Below, one piece after another: positions 1 through 5,697 of a stretch of 6,097 nt of DNA. Position 1 is the first letter of the stretch, and every line of letters begins with the position of its first letter. Below the pieces are notes generated by a model. That model was not told where the DNA came from. It made no database searches and saw nothing but the letters and a program-made list of their open reading frames with translations. Made by a program: the position numbers and the translations under genes. This DNA is from Colimorpha_A sp964630635 (GTDB lineage: Bacteria > Bacillota > Clostridia > Oscillospirales > CAG-272): NCBI GenBank assembly GCA_964630635.1, contig CAZVVM010000102.1, positions 1 to 6,097 on the forward strand. Reading direction: 5' to 3'.

Positions 1-405
1 CTCGTCGCCTGCGAACTCGCTTGCGAGCTTCTCAACGATCTTTGCGCTGTACTCAAGATAATGCGGATTATTCGAGCAGCAATGGCGGCGTCCGCCGTGG
101 CTTCTTATAGCGCCGTTTGACATAAGAGCGAGCATATCAGGATACTTTTTCGTAAGCCATCTCGGAGGAGTTGCCGTCGGAGTTCCCATAATAACGTCGA
201 TTCCCGCCTCGTGCATCTTATCTACGATTCTGTGAAGCCAAGCGAAATCATATTCGCCTTCATTCGGCTCCATTCTACTCCAAGCAAATTCTGCGATTCT
301 TACGACGTTGAGCCCCGTCTCCTTCATTTTCTCAATGTCAAAATCCAGAAGATCGTCATCCCAGTCCTCAGGATAATAAGCTGCGCCGTGAAGTATTCTG
401 CCCAT
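1..405 (-). CDS. Beta-galactosidase, glycoside hydrolase family 42 (N-terminal 135 residues, cut by window edge)
   Basis: This is the start of a GH42 enzyme, which removes terminal beta-D-galactose from oligosaccharides or plant-derived galactosides, usually in the cytoplasm. The frame is open from the ATG at 403-405 to the window edge and gives 135 residues of a protein usually 650-700 long. Family signatures seen are YYPEDW (residues 10-15), RIAEFAWSRMEP (36-47), TPTATPPRWL (75-84) and GGRRHCCSNNPHY (104-116), which matches the 'R-YCPNSP' segment of the TIM-barrel domain. The sequence stops just before the expected acid/base glutamate (near residue 141 in characterised members), so catalytic competence cannot be judged. 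C109 or C110 may correspond to the first zinc-ligand cysteine of some GH42 enzymes. There is no signal peptide. The start is well supported by AAGGAG at 415-420, nine bases upstream. A promoter lies at 442-470. Confidence 0.93.
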   Translation of the reverse strand, partial: MGRILHGAAYYPEDWDDDLLDFDIEKMKETGLNVVRIAEFAWSRMEPNEGEYDFAWLHRIVDKMHEAGIDVIMGTPTATPPRWLTKKYPDMLALMSNGAIRSHGGRRHCCSNNPHYLEYSAKIVEKLASEFAGDE

Positions 406-432
406 ATAAATTGTCTCCTTTTGGGTAAGATT

Positions 433-454
433 GTTAAGATTATAATATCATAAC
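433..454. promoter_or_regulatory. Operator-like 22-bp inverted repeat over the GH42 -10 box
   Basis: GTTAAGAT (433-440) and ATCATAAC (447-454) are inverted repeats matching at 7 of 8 positions around a 6-base centre that contains the -10 region. Its position over the -10 box and probable start site is where a repressor would act. It does not resemble a LacI-type or catabolite-repression (cre) site, as it has no central CG. The regulator is unknown and is not in the window. AT-rich promoters can hold such symmetry by chance, so confidence is modest. Confidence 0.4.
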
Positions 455-470
455 GAAAAAAGTTTGTCAA
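442..470 (-). promoter_or_regulatory. SigmaA-type promoter of the GH42 gene
   Basis: On the minus strand there is a perfect -35 TTGACA (465-470), a 17-base spacer and a -10 TATTAT (442-447). An overlapping TATAAT sits three bases further downstream, at a less suitable spacing of 20. Transcription should start near 435, giving a short leader of about 30 bases before the GH42 start codon at 405. This is a near-consensus housekeeping promoter, so expression is probably held down by a repressor (see the inverted repeat at 433-454). Confidence 0.8.
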
Positions 471-532
471 TGATCTTTTTATGCATATCATACGTCTTGT
501 TTTACTGTTTATTTACCGTAGATTTCAGGAAT

Positions 533-634
533 AAGGCAAAAGGACGTTCGCTCTGCCTTTGGTAGGGGAGGGGCTTACTCCTCCCGCGCGGGAACAATGT
601 AACATTGTTTTGGAGACGGATGCTTCGCCCGACA
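533..634. repeat. Hairpin-rich intergenic element, probably a dispersed repeat
   Basis: Several inverted repeats sit back to back: AAGGCA/TGCCTT (533-538 with 554-559), GGGAGG/CCTCCC (566-571 with 580-585), the perfect 10-bp palindrome CCCGCGCGGG (583-592), and AACAATGT/ACATTGTT around one central base (593-609). Flanking bits such as 'aggggaggggcttactcctcc' in style and a short segment near 611-631 resemble the non-coding, MITE-like or REP-like units scattered between genes in uncultured Clostridia. That resemblance is from memory. The sequence itself shows only the clustered dyad symmetry and the contrast in composition with the AT-rich DNA on both sides. There is no open frame and no visible target-site duplication. 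Confidence 0.45.
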
Positions 635-665
635 ATTATTCATTATTCATTATTCATTATTCATT
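635..665. repeat. 7-bp tandem repeat (ATTATTC, about 4.4 copies)
   Basis: Four exact copies of ATTATTC (635-641, 642-648, 649-655, 656-662) are followed by a partial copy (663-665). The array ends at the A-run of the nagB terminator and begins at the edge of the hairpin-rich element. It may be part of that element or a slippage-prone spacer. Copy number is likely to vary between strains. Confidence 0.85.
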
Positions 666-710
666 AAAAAAGCACCCAAGCGGAAATTACTTTCCGCGGG
701 GTGCTTTTTT
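666..710. terminator. Strong bidirectional intrinsic terminator after nagB
   Basis: The left arm AAAAAAGCACCC plus GCGGAAA (666-677, 680-686) pairs with TTTCCGC plus GGGTGCTTTTTT (691-697, 699-710). There is a small internal mismatch (AA against G) and a TTAC loop. The stem is about 19 pairs with a GC-rich core, and it yields a U-run on either strand. Only six bases separate it from the nagB stop codon at 717-719, so its main job is to end the minus-strand nagB transcript. Confidence 0.9.
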
Positions 711-716
711 ATCATA

Positions 717-1502
717 TTACTTCTCGTTCTTGTAGATTTCCTTGAAGTACTTGTAGGTATCAACCTTGAGCTCGCCGCAAGCCGCCTCGTCGCAAGCGAT
801 GATGCCGTCCTTGTGAAGCTGTAGAGCGCTGATAGTCCAAGCGTGGTCAACGCCGCCCTCAACGCAGTGGCGGAGTGCACGCGCCTTATTGTGACCGCTG
901 ATGAGAAGCAGAACCTGCTTCGAGTCGCATACGGTGCCGACACCGACGGAAAGCGCGGTCTTCGGAACCTTCTCGGGATCGTTTCCGAAGAAACGGGAGT
1001 TTACGATAAGAGTGTCCTCGGTAAGAGCGCGGACGCCTGTACGCGAGGTGAGAGAGGTGAAGGGCTCGTTGAACGCGATGTGTCCGTCAACGCCGCTTCC
1101 GCCGAGGAAGAGGTCGATTCCGCCGTAGGACGCGATCTTGTCCTCGTATCTCTGGCATTCAGCTTCAAGATCGTCAGCCATTCCGTTAAGAATGTTTATA
1201 TTCTCGGCAGGAATGTCGATGTGGTTGAAGAAATTGTCGTGCATAAAGTACCAGTAGCTCTGGTCGTGCTCGCGGGGGAGACCAACGTATTCGTCCATAT
1301 TGAAGGTAACGACGTTCTTGAAGGTGACCTTGCCTTGCTTGTTCATCTCGGCGAGCTTCTTATAAACTCCGAGGGGCGAGGAGCCGGTCGGGAGTCCGAG
1401 GACGAAGGGACGGGTCTCCTTGTGATTGTTAATAGCGTCTGCGACGTGCTGCGCAGCCCACTGACACATTGCATCGTAGTTGTCTTTAATGATAAGTTTC
1501 AT
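717..1502 (-). CDS. nagB: Glucosamine-6-phosphate deaminase
   Basis: NagB converts glucosamine 6-phosphate to fructose 6-phosphate and ammonia. It is the last step of amino-sugar (GlcNAc, chitin, mucin, peptidoglycan) use before glycolysis, and acts in the cytoplasm. At 261 residues it is close to the 266 of E. coli NagB, with a slightly shorter C-terminus, and it aligns almost throughout. Seen are LGLPTGSSPLGVYKKL (35-50), VVTFNMDEYVGLP (64-76) with D70, and the active-site loop LGGSGVDGHIAFNEP (133-147) with D139, H141 and E146, equivalent to E. coli D141, H143 and E148. In the allosteric GlcNAc-6-P pocket, E. coli R158 aligns with G156 and K160 with R158, so allosteric control may be reduced or absent. 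The start is fixed by GAAGGAGT at 1509-1516. It is a single-gene unit, with its own promoter (1538-1566) and terminator (666-710); no nagA is visible. Confidence 0.97.
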   Translation of the reverse strand: MKLIIKDNYDAMCQWAAQHVADAINNHKETRPFVLGLPTGSSPLGVYKKLAEMNKQGKVTFKNVVTFNMDEYVGLPREHDQSYWYFMHDNFFNHIDIPAENINILNGMADDLEAECQRYEDKIASYGGIDLFLGGSGVDGHIAFNEPFTSLTSRTGVRALTEDTLIVNSRFFGNDPEKVPKTALSVGVGTVCDSKQVLLLISGHNKARALRHCVEGGVDHAWTISALQLHKDGIIACDEAACGELKVDTYKYFKEIYKNEK

Positions 1503-1537
1503 ATTTTTACTCCTTCGCAGTATAAAATTACCTTTAA

Positions 1538-1566
1538 ATTATATCACTTGTCAATCGATTTGTAAA
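1538..1566 (-). promoter_or_regulatory. SigmaA-type promoter of nagB
   Basis: On the minus strand, -35 TTTACA (1561-1566), a 17-base spacer and a perfect -10 TATAAT (1538-1543) lie 36 bases upstream of the nagB ATG. The predicted start site is near 1531, giving a leader of about 30 bases. An 8-bp palindrome, AATCGATT (1553-1560), sits in the spacer next to the -35, but I saw no recognisable NagR/YvoA-type site. Confidence 0.82.
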
Positions 1567-1625
1567 GATGTTTACGGCATTTTTATATCGCGCCGATCCG
1601 ACACGTTTTGATTGCGCTCGGTGTA

Positions 1626-1654
1626 TTGACTTTTCGGGCGGAATATGTTAAACT
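1626..1654 (+). promoter_or_regulatory. SigmaA-type promoter of the amidohydrolase gene
   Basis: TTGACT (1626-1631), a 17-base spacer and TAAACT (1649-1654) give a good plus-strand promoter. Its start site would be near 1661, about 55 bases before the ATG at 1716. It is back to back with the nagB promoter, the two -35 boxes being about 60 bp apart, so a shared regulator is possible but not shown. Confidence 0.65.
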
Positions 1655-1664
1655 CTATTCACGC

Positions 1665-1685
1665 ATCGGACGTTCGGCTTCCGAT
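1665..1685 (+). other. Small hairpin in the leader of the amidohydrolase mRNA
   Basis: ATCGGA (1665-1670) pairs perfectly with TCCGAT (1680-1685) across a 9-base loop, a few bases after the predicted transcription start and 15 bases before the AAGGAG at 1701-1706. There is no T-run, so it is not a terminator. It may protect the 5' end of the mRNA or be chance. It matches no riboswitch class that I recognise. Confidence 0.35.
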
Positions 1686-1715
1686 TCGAGCACGTCATAA
1701 AAGGAGACCGCATAT

Positions 1716-2612
1716 ATGATCATCGACATTCACGCTCACTGCTATAAAAACCCCGTTCCTTACGTCGCGGATTTCTGTGATCCCGAGGAGCTTATCGCTT
1801 TCTACGACAGAGTCGGCATCGACAAGGGTGTGCTTCTCCCTGTAGTAAATGCGGAAATTTACTTCCCTCAGTCAAACGACGAGATACTTGACATCTGTGC
1901 AGCTTATCCCGACAGATTTATACCCTACTGCAACGTCGACCCCAGAGCAATGACCAACTCCCCTAACGCTCCTCTTCACAAGATCCTTGATTATTACAAA
2001 AACAAGGGCTGTAAGGGCATCGGCGAGGTAATGCCCAATATGGAGCTGATGGATCCCAAGGTGCAGAACCTTTTCCGCGCCGCCGAAGAGGTGGATCTGC
2101 CGATCGTGTTCGACGGCGCGGTAGTCAAGGACGGCGACTTCGGTCTTTACGACGATCCGGGTCTTCCTCAGCTTGAGTTCACGCTCCAGCGATTTCCAAA
2201 ACTCAAGATCTTCGGACACGGACCCGTGTTCTGGAGTGAGCTTTTCCGACTTCAGACGCCGGGCGAGAGAGGATATATCTTCTCGTTTAACGGTGAGACC
2301 CAGGTCGGGAAGCCCGGCAACGAATCGGTAGTCGAGGGCGTCGTTCCGATCCTTCTCCGAAAATACGAAAACCTCTACTGCGACCTCTCCGACGGCACTC
2401 CCGTTGCCGCCTTTATGAGAAATCTCTCGTACACGGGAAAGTTCTTTAAGGAGTTCCAGGACCGTCTCTACTTCGGCACCGATATGTGCAGTAAAAACTA
2501 TGATTATCCGCACGTAAGATTCATAAATATGCTTCTTAACGACGGCATAATCACACAGGAAATTTACGATAAGGTAACGCACAAAAACGCCATAAAACTA
2601 CTCGACCTGTAA
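1716..2612 (+). CDS. Amidohydrolase-family (amidohydro_2/ACMSD-like) metal-dependent hydrolase
   Basis: This is a 298-residue TIM-barrel protein of the amidohydrolase-related group (PF04909-like), whose members hydrolyse or decarboxylate small substrates with a bound metal. The substrate cannot be told from sequence. Metal-site motifs are HxH in IDIHAHC (H6, H8), GIGEVMP (E104), FGHGP (H168) and LYFGTDMC (D256), in the expected order and spacing. The segment that often reads 'LPvliH' in the superfamily is LPIVFDG here, with D133 in place of the histidine; this is probably a subfamily trait rather than damage, since the frame and all other motifs are intact. The tail KVTHKNAIKLLDL is typical of these proteins. 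It has no signal peptide or membrane segment, so it should be cytoplasmic. AAGGAG at 1701-1706, nine bases before the ATG, fixes the start. It is monocistronic, with promoter 1626-1654 and terminator 2641-2680. Confidence 0.88.
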   Translation: MIIDIHAHCYKNPVPYVADFCDPEELIAFYDRVGIDKGVLLPVVNAEIYFPQSNDEILDICAAYPDRFIPYCNVDPRAMTNSPNAPLHKILDYYKNKGCKGIGEVMPNMELMDPKVQNLFRAAEEVDLPIVFDGAVVKDGDFGLYDDPGLPQLEFTLQRFPKLKIFGHGPVFWSELFRLQTPGERGYIFSFNGETQVGKPGNESVVEGVVPILLRKYENLYCDLSDGTPVAAFMRNLSYTGKFFKEFQDRLYFGTDMCSKNYDYPHVRFINMLLNDGIITQEIYDKVTHKNAIKLLDL

Positions 2613-2640
2613 TATGGCAAGAGGGCAAATAAGCAATAAA

Positions 2641-2680
2641 GCCCCTATAATTCTTTTAGAACATTATAGCTTGGTTTTTT
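2641..2680 (+). terminator. Intrinsic terminator after the amidohydrolase gene
   Basis: CTATAAT (2645-2651) pairs with ATTATAG (2663-2669). An inner TCT/AGA pairing is possible, as is a CC/GG extension at the base, and TTTTTT follows at 2675-2680. The stem is AT-rich, but the T-run and the position 28 bases after the stop codon support it. It works for the plus strand. No clear terminator was seen for the converging gene that ends at 2736. Confidence 0.68.
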
Positions 2681-2735
2681 CTCTAAAACGACACACCGTT
2701 AGCAGAATCGGCATATCAAATATCGGCAGAGTATG

Positions 2736-3890
2736 TCACGCCTCGTACCATTCGGGCGTTTTACCGTAATACGAAAAAAGCTTTTCGGTATATTCATTCT
2801 CAATTTCGCCGACGGCGTCGAACGCCTTACCTGCATAAAGCTCAAATTCTTCCTCACAGTGAATTATCGCATCGGGAAACGCCGCAATCGACAATTCAAA
2901 ATTATACCCGCGAGCCGTAATGAAAGCAAAAAGCAAAGATGAAAACGGCTTGATCGCAAACGTCACCTTAAAAACGTGATTGTGAGCGTTTACCTTTTCA
3001 AGCTCGTAATGCCCGTTTATACATCGCTTATATCTATACCCGTGCTTCTTGCCAATAGAGGTAAAAAGCTTTTTCGGCGAAAAGCCCTTTATTTGTTCAA
3101 GAGATTCTATCTCTTTTTCTGCCATTCCCTGTGGCGTTTTCGGAAAATCAATCATAAACTCCGCAAAAAGACCGTCGAATTTATTTCTGTCGGTCTTTTT
3201 CAGCACCTCATTTGCGCGCCTAAGCCGCTCGGCCTCAACGGCGTCAAATACGCACTCGGTGCGTTTTGCAATCAGCTTTCCGAGCTTTGCGCAAAGCGCT
3301 GTAAATTTTTTCGGGTGCGGAGCTACTTTTTCAAGGTCAGCTTCGCGCTCGATAATGACCTCAACAAGATTCAGCTTGTTTCCGTAATCAAATTCCTTGA
3401 CGAATCGGATGCTGTTGCTGTAATAGCAGGAAAAGCGATTGTCTATTTCCGCAATTTTTGCGGCGTTCGGCTTGAAATACGGTTTTGAAACAAGTCCGTC
3501 ATCCCAGTTTATATTATCAAGCAACACACCCATAAATGAGAAATTCACGGGACGCGGCACAGCTTTAAGCAGAAGGCCTAGGTCGCAAATATCTTCGCGC
3601 TCAACGTAAAGCCCGATGTCTGTGCCGAGTACCGATATGCTCGACAGCCGCTTTTCGGTCAGAGGTTCGGTTTCGGACGGTGCGTGCTCGTCGTATTTTT
3701 TGTATTTATTCAAGGAAGGAAGCCGATCGATCGCCTTTATGCCGGACGCTCCTACGTAGTAAGAACGAAAGCAAAATCCAACGTCTGTATAATTAAGTCC
3801 CAGCTCTATAAACAACCCGTCAAGATATTCCTTGTTATCCTTAAACACTACTGTGTTAAGATTAAACGTATAAATATCAAATACCTGCAT
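2736..3890 (-). CDS. Hypothetical protein of 384 residues, family not recognised
   Basis: I do not recognise this protein. The chosen start is the ATG at 3888-3890, because AAAGGAG (3899-3905) lies eight bases before it. The frame stays open back to an ATG at 3977, but those 29 extra residues overlap the end of the upstream gene and have no ribosome site. The protein is soluble-looking, with no signal peptide or strong membrane segment. Residues 1-180 appear mixed alpha/beta, with many aromatics. Residues 190-270 are rich in K, E, R, L and A and probably form long helices. Residues 285-335 look beta-rich (GYRYKRCINGHYELEK, NHVFKVTFAI, FAFITARGYNFEL). The end is acidic and aromatic (YYGKTPEWYEA). 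The gene begins 23 bases after the stop of the binding-protein gene, so the two were probably one transcript. By eye its DNA is more AT-rich than nagB or the amidohydrolase. No function is assigned. Confidence 0.8.
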   Translation of the reverse strand: MQVFDIYTFNLNTVVFKDNKEYLDGLFIELGLNYTDVGFCFRSYYVGASGIKAIDRLPSLNKYKKYDEHAPSETEPLTEKRLSSISVLGTDIGLYVEREDICDLGLLLKAVPRPVNFSFMGVLLDNINWDDGLVSKPYFKPNAAKIAEIDNRFSCYYSNSIRFVKEFDYGNKLNLVEVIIEREADLEKVAPHPKKFTALCAKLGKLIAKRTECVFDAVEAERLRRANEVLKKTDRNKFDGLFAEFMIDFPKTPQGMAEKEIESLEQIKGFSPKKLFTSIGKKHGYRYKRCINGHYELEKVNAHNHVFKVTFAIKPFSSLLFAFITARGYNFELSIAAFPDAIIHCEEEFELYAGKAFDAVGEIENEYTEKLFSYYGKTPEWYEA

Positions 3891-3913
3891 ATACTCGGCT
3901 CCTTTCAATGTTT

Positions 3914-4899
3914 TTATTTTATTCTGACGTATCCCGTCTTTTCGATAAGCTCCTGTCCTTCGTCCGACAAGAGCCATTCGATCAGCGCGCGGACATTTTC
4001 GTTTTCGTTATCCGCTCTGTAAATGGCGTAGAACTGCACCACCGCGGGATAACTTCTGTTTCGTATATTTTCGGCGCTCGGATACACGCCGTTCAGCGAA
4101 AGCATTTTCACCGAATCGTTTTCGACAATTCCGCCCATATAGTACCTGAATGAGAAGCCGATCGAGGCACCCGTGATCGCAAGCGGGGATTTCCTGCCGA
4201 TCTTGTGATTCCCCATAAACGCTTCAAATGCCGTTTGGCTTCCGCTTCCCTTCAGCCTCATTACGGGGTTGATTATACGATTTGCTCCGCCGACGTCCTT
4301 CCAGTTTGTATATTCGCAGGAATAGATCTTTCTGATCTGATCGACGGTAAGGTTATCAACGGGATTCTTCTCGTTCACAAAGAATACGAACCCCTCGAGT
4401 CCGATCGGAACGCAGACCAGCTCCACGCCCTTTTCGGACGCATACCGCTTCTGCTCCTCCGAGGGGCCTGCGCAGAATAATATGTCCGTTTCGCCGTCGA
4501 CTATCGCCTTATAGCCGCGGGCGGTATTCTTATACTGCATAGCGCTGTCGGGGCAAAGTTTTCTCCGTAGAAGTTGTCGTCCGAGAACTTTCCTCCCTCG
4601 TAAGTCACACAGCCCGTCGGATAGACGTTATGTATTACCCCCGCATAAACGGGAACGAGCACCGCCGCACCGTCAAGCACAGGAAGATTATCCTCAAGCT
4701 TGAAAGAAGTTTCTATTTTCGGAGGATCGGAGCTTTCGTTATGCGGAAGGTAGCTTCTTACGTCGACCATCTGCGCCCTTGTTGCATCGCTGAAATTGTT
4801 TGACAGCCGCCGTGTGAGAAGCATATACATACTCAAATTGAACGCCGCAAATACCGCTATCACAAGGACGATGGAAATTATTTGCCTACGCAATTTCAT
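3914..4899 (-). pseudogene. PstS-like phosphate-type substrate-binding protein, split by a one-base frameshift
   Basis: Two overlapping frames (4501-4899, then 3914-4540 extended upstream) together make one protein of about 327 residues. The first part has a membrane anchor (about residues 6-28, no lipobox), a linker, and LPVLDGAAVLVPVYAGV (72-88), the usual start of a PstS/PBP-like domain. The second part continues that domain with DGETDILFCAGPSEEQ, LTVDQIRKIYSCEYTNW, the phosphate-loop-like RLKGSGSQTAFEAFMG and the ending EWLLSDEGQELIEKTGY. The first frame goes off-family after about residue 113 and stops at 4501. The second frame, read upstream from its first ATG, gives PDSAMQYKNTARGYKAIVDG, so one lost base in an A4, T3 or C4 run at about 4545-4567 explains the break. 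No canonical X-XXY-YYZ slippery heptamer is in frame there, so programmed frameshifting is unlikely; a sequencing error is possible. Its ribosome site AAGGAG (4909-4914) lies inside the tail of the preceding ORF. The likely role was extracellular, membrane-tethered phosphate or other anion binding. Confidence 0.85.
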
Positions 4900-5034
4900 T
4901 TACCACAGCTCCTTCCCCATAAAATAGATAATGGAGCAATGCTCGTATGCGTAGATTACGTATGCAAGGTGAGCGACGGTCAAAGCGGCGCGAATGCCGA
5001 GAAACGCAAAAGGTATAGTGTAATATGTTCGGTT
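4900..5034 (-). pseudogene. 3' remnant of a membrane-protein gene, fused in frame to the recombinase
   Basis: The last 44 codons of the recombinase frame (residues 222-265) do not look like a serine recombinase. They are hydrophobic (for example IPFAFLGIRAALTVAHLAYV and VIYAYEHCSIIYFMG), resembling the final membrane segments of an integral membrane protein. The TAA at 4900-4902 touches the ATG of the binding-protein gene, and the AAGGAG for that gene lies inside this tail. This tight spacing is what one expects of an original operon partner and not of an inserted gene. I infer that the front of the membrane-protein gene was lost or displaced. The junction is placed just after NRRY (about 5034) and is uncertain by some codons. 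Confidence 0.55.
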
Positions 5035-5697
5035 ATACCGTCTGTTTTTCAATATATTTGAAATAACATTCTCGGAAATCTCCGCACCTTTGCGATTGCG
5101 AACGCCTCTTGTTTTCAGTTCGCTGACGATTTCTTTCATCGTCATTCCGCTTCTATACATCTCGTATATCTCAACGATGATGGGAGCGTAAGTCGGATCG
5201 ATTTGATAATGACCATCTTCAGACGGAACATAGCCAAGAGGAACACTACCATTGACCTTACAGTTAAGTGCATTCTCGGTCATACCGCGCAGCGTTTTCT
5301 CCGCGAGTTCTACAGAGTAGTCTTCTGCAACACCTTCAAGAAGTGATTCAAGCAGGATTCCTTCTGCGCCATCGGAAATCGTCTCGGTTGCTGAAACAAC
5401 TTTAACTCCGTTCTTGCGAAGCACTCGCTTGTAATATGCCGAGTCGTAACGATCACGGGCAAAGCGGTCAAGCTTCCAAACGAGAACTACATCAAATGTT
5501 TTTGATGCACTATCCTTAATCATACGCTGAAAGTCGGGGCGGTTATCGGTTTTAGTGGAAAACGCGCGGTCAATATAACCGCCGATAATATCAATGCCGT
5601 TGCGCTCGGCAAAGACTTTGCACTCTCTGATCTGACCTCCTATTGATTCCTCGCGTTGATTGTCCGAAGAATATCGAGCGCAAATTACACCTCTCAC
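4900..5697 (-). CDS. Serine recombinase, C-terminally truncated and chimeric (265 residues)
   Basis: Large serine recombinases cut and rejoin DNA at attachment sites to integrate or excise mobile elements. The resolvase domain (1-140) is intact: ARYSSDNQ with probable nucleophile S10 and R8, DRPDFQRMI (about 52-60), WKLDRFARDRYDS (74-86) with conserved R78 and R81, and the helix LLESLLEGVAEDYSVELAEKTLRGMTENA. A recombinase domain begins (PLGYVPSEDGHYQIDP, then IVSELKTRGVRNRKGAEISENVI) but breaks off after KNRRY (221), where relatives continue for some 250-300 more residues with DNA-binding and zinc/coiled-coil parts. An unrelated hydrophobic tail follows. It is therefore probably inactive, or at most able to do part of the reaction. 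The start codon is GTG (5695-5697), overlapping the previous stop as GTGA, with GGAAGG and GGCGGTG upstream as weak ribosome sites; this overlap implies translational coupling to the small gene before it. Confidence 0.88.
   Translation of the reverse strand: MRGVICARYSSDNQREESIGGQIRECKVFAERNGIDIIGGYIDRAFSTKTDNRPDFQRMIKDSASKTFDVVLVWKLDRFARDRYDSAYYKRVLRKNGVKVVSATETISDGAEGILLESLLEGVAEDYSVELAEKTLRGMTENALNCKVNGSVPLGYVPSEDGHYQIDPTYAPIIVEIYEMYRSGMTMKEIVSELKTRGVRNRKGAEISENVISNILKNRRYNRTYYTIPFAFLGIRAALTVAHLAYVIYAYEHCSIIYFMGKELW

Larger units (their letters stand above)
406..716. other. Gene-free gap between the GH42 and nagB genes: promoter, structured repeat element, terminator
   Basis: This 311-base stretch has no convincing gene. 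From left to right it holds the GH42 ribosome binding site and promoter (415-470), about 60 bases of AT-rich sequence with no recognised feature (471-532), a hairpin-rich GC-richer element (533-634), a 7-bp tandem repeat (635-665) and the nagB terminator (666-710). Confidence 0.7.

Noticed and set aside
1549..1554. Perfect TTGACA upstream of nagB as its -35 box
   Set aside because: It is only five bases from TATAAT; TTTACA at 1561-1566 has the correct 17-base spacing.
843..1565. Long plus-strand open frame (240 codons) opposite nagB
   Set aside because: It lies antisense over a clear nagB gene, resembles no protein family, and has no ribosome site; it arises from codon bias on the other strand.
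1872..2582. Minus-strand open frame of 236 codons opposite the amidohydrolase
   Set aside because: It is a mirror of a well-supported gene, with low-complexity composition and no initiation signal.
2707..2728. Short direct repeat ATCGGCA (2707-2713 and 2722-2728)
   Set aside because: Seven bases in two copies between convergent genes can occur by chance, and no other element was seen there.
3049..3488. Plus-strand frames of 112 and 170 codons opposite the unknown protein
   Set aside because: They are shadows of the minus-strand gene, which has a good ribosome site; neither has one, nor a recognisable domain.
3891..3977. Longer start for the 384-residue protein (ATG at 3977)
   Set aside because: It would overlap the end of the binding-protein gene by 64 bases, the extra residues are the binding protein's DNA read in another frame, and the strong AAAGGAG is at 3899-3905.
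4540..4570. Programmed -1 ribosomal frameshift in the binding protein
   Set aside because: In-frame heptamers such as A-AAC-TTT do not fit X-XXY-YYZ, and this family is not known to need recoding.
5030..5075. Promoter-like TTGAAA with an AT-rich -10 near the recombinase break point, which could drive the binding-protein gene
   Set aside because: The best -10 at proper spacing (AACATA) is poor and TATAAC is only nine bases away.
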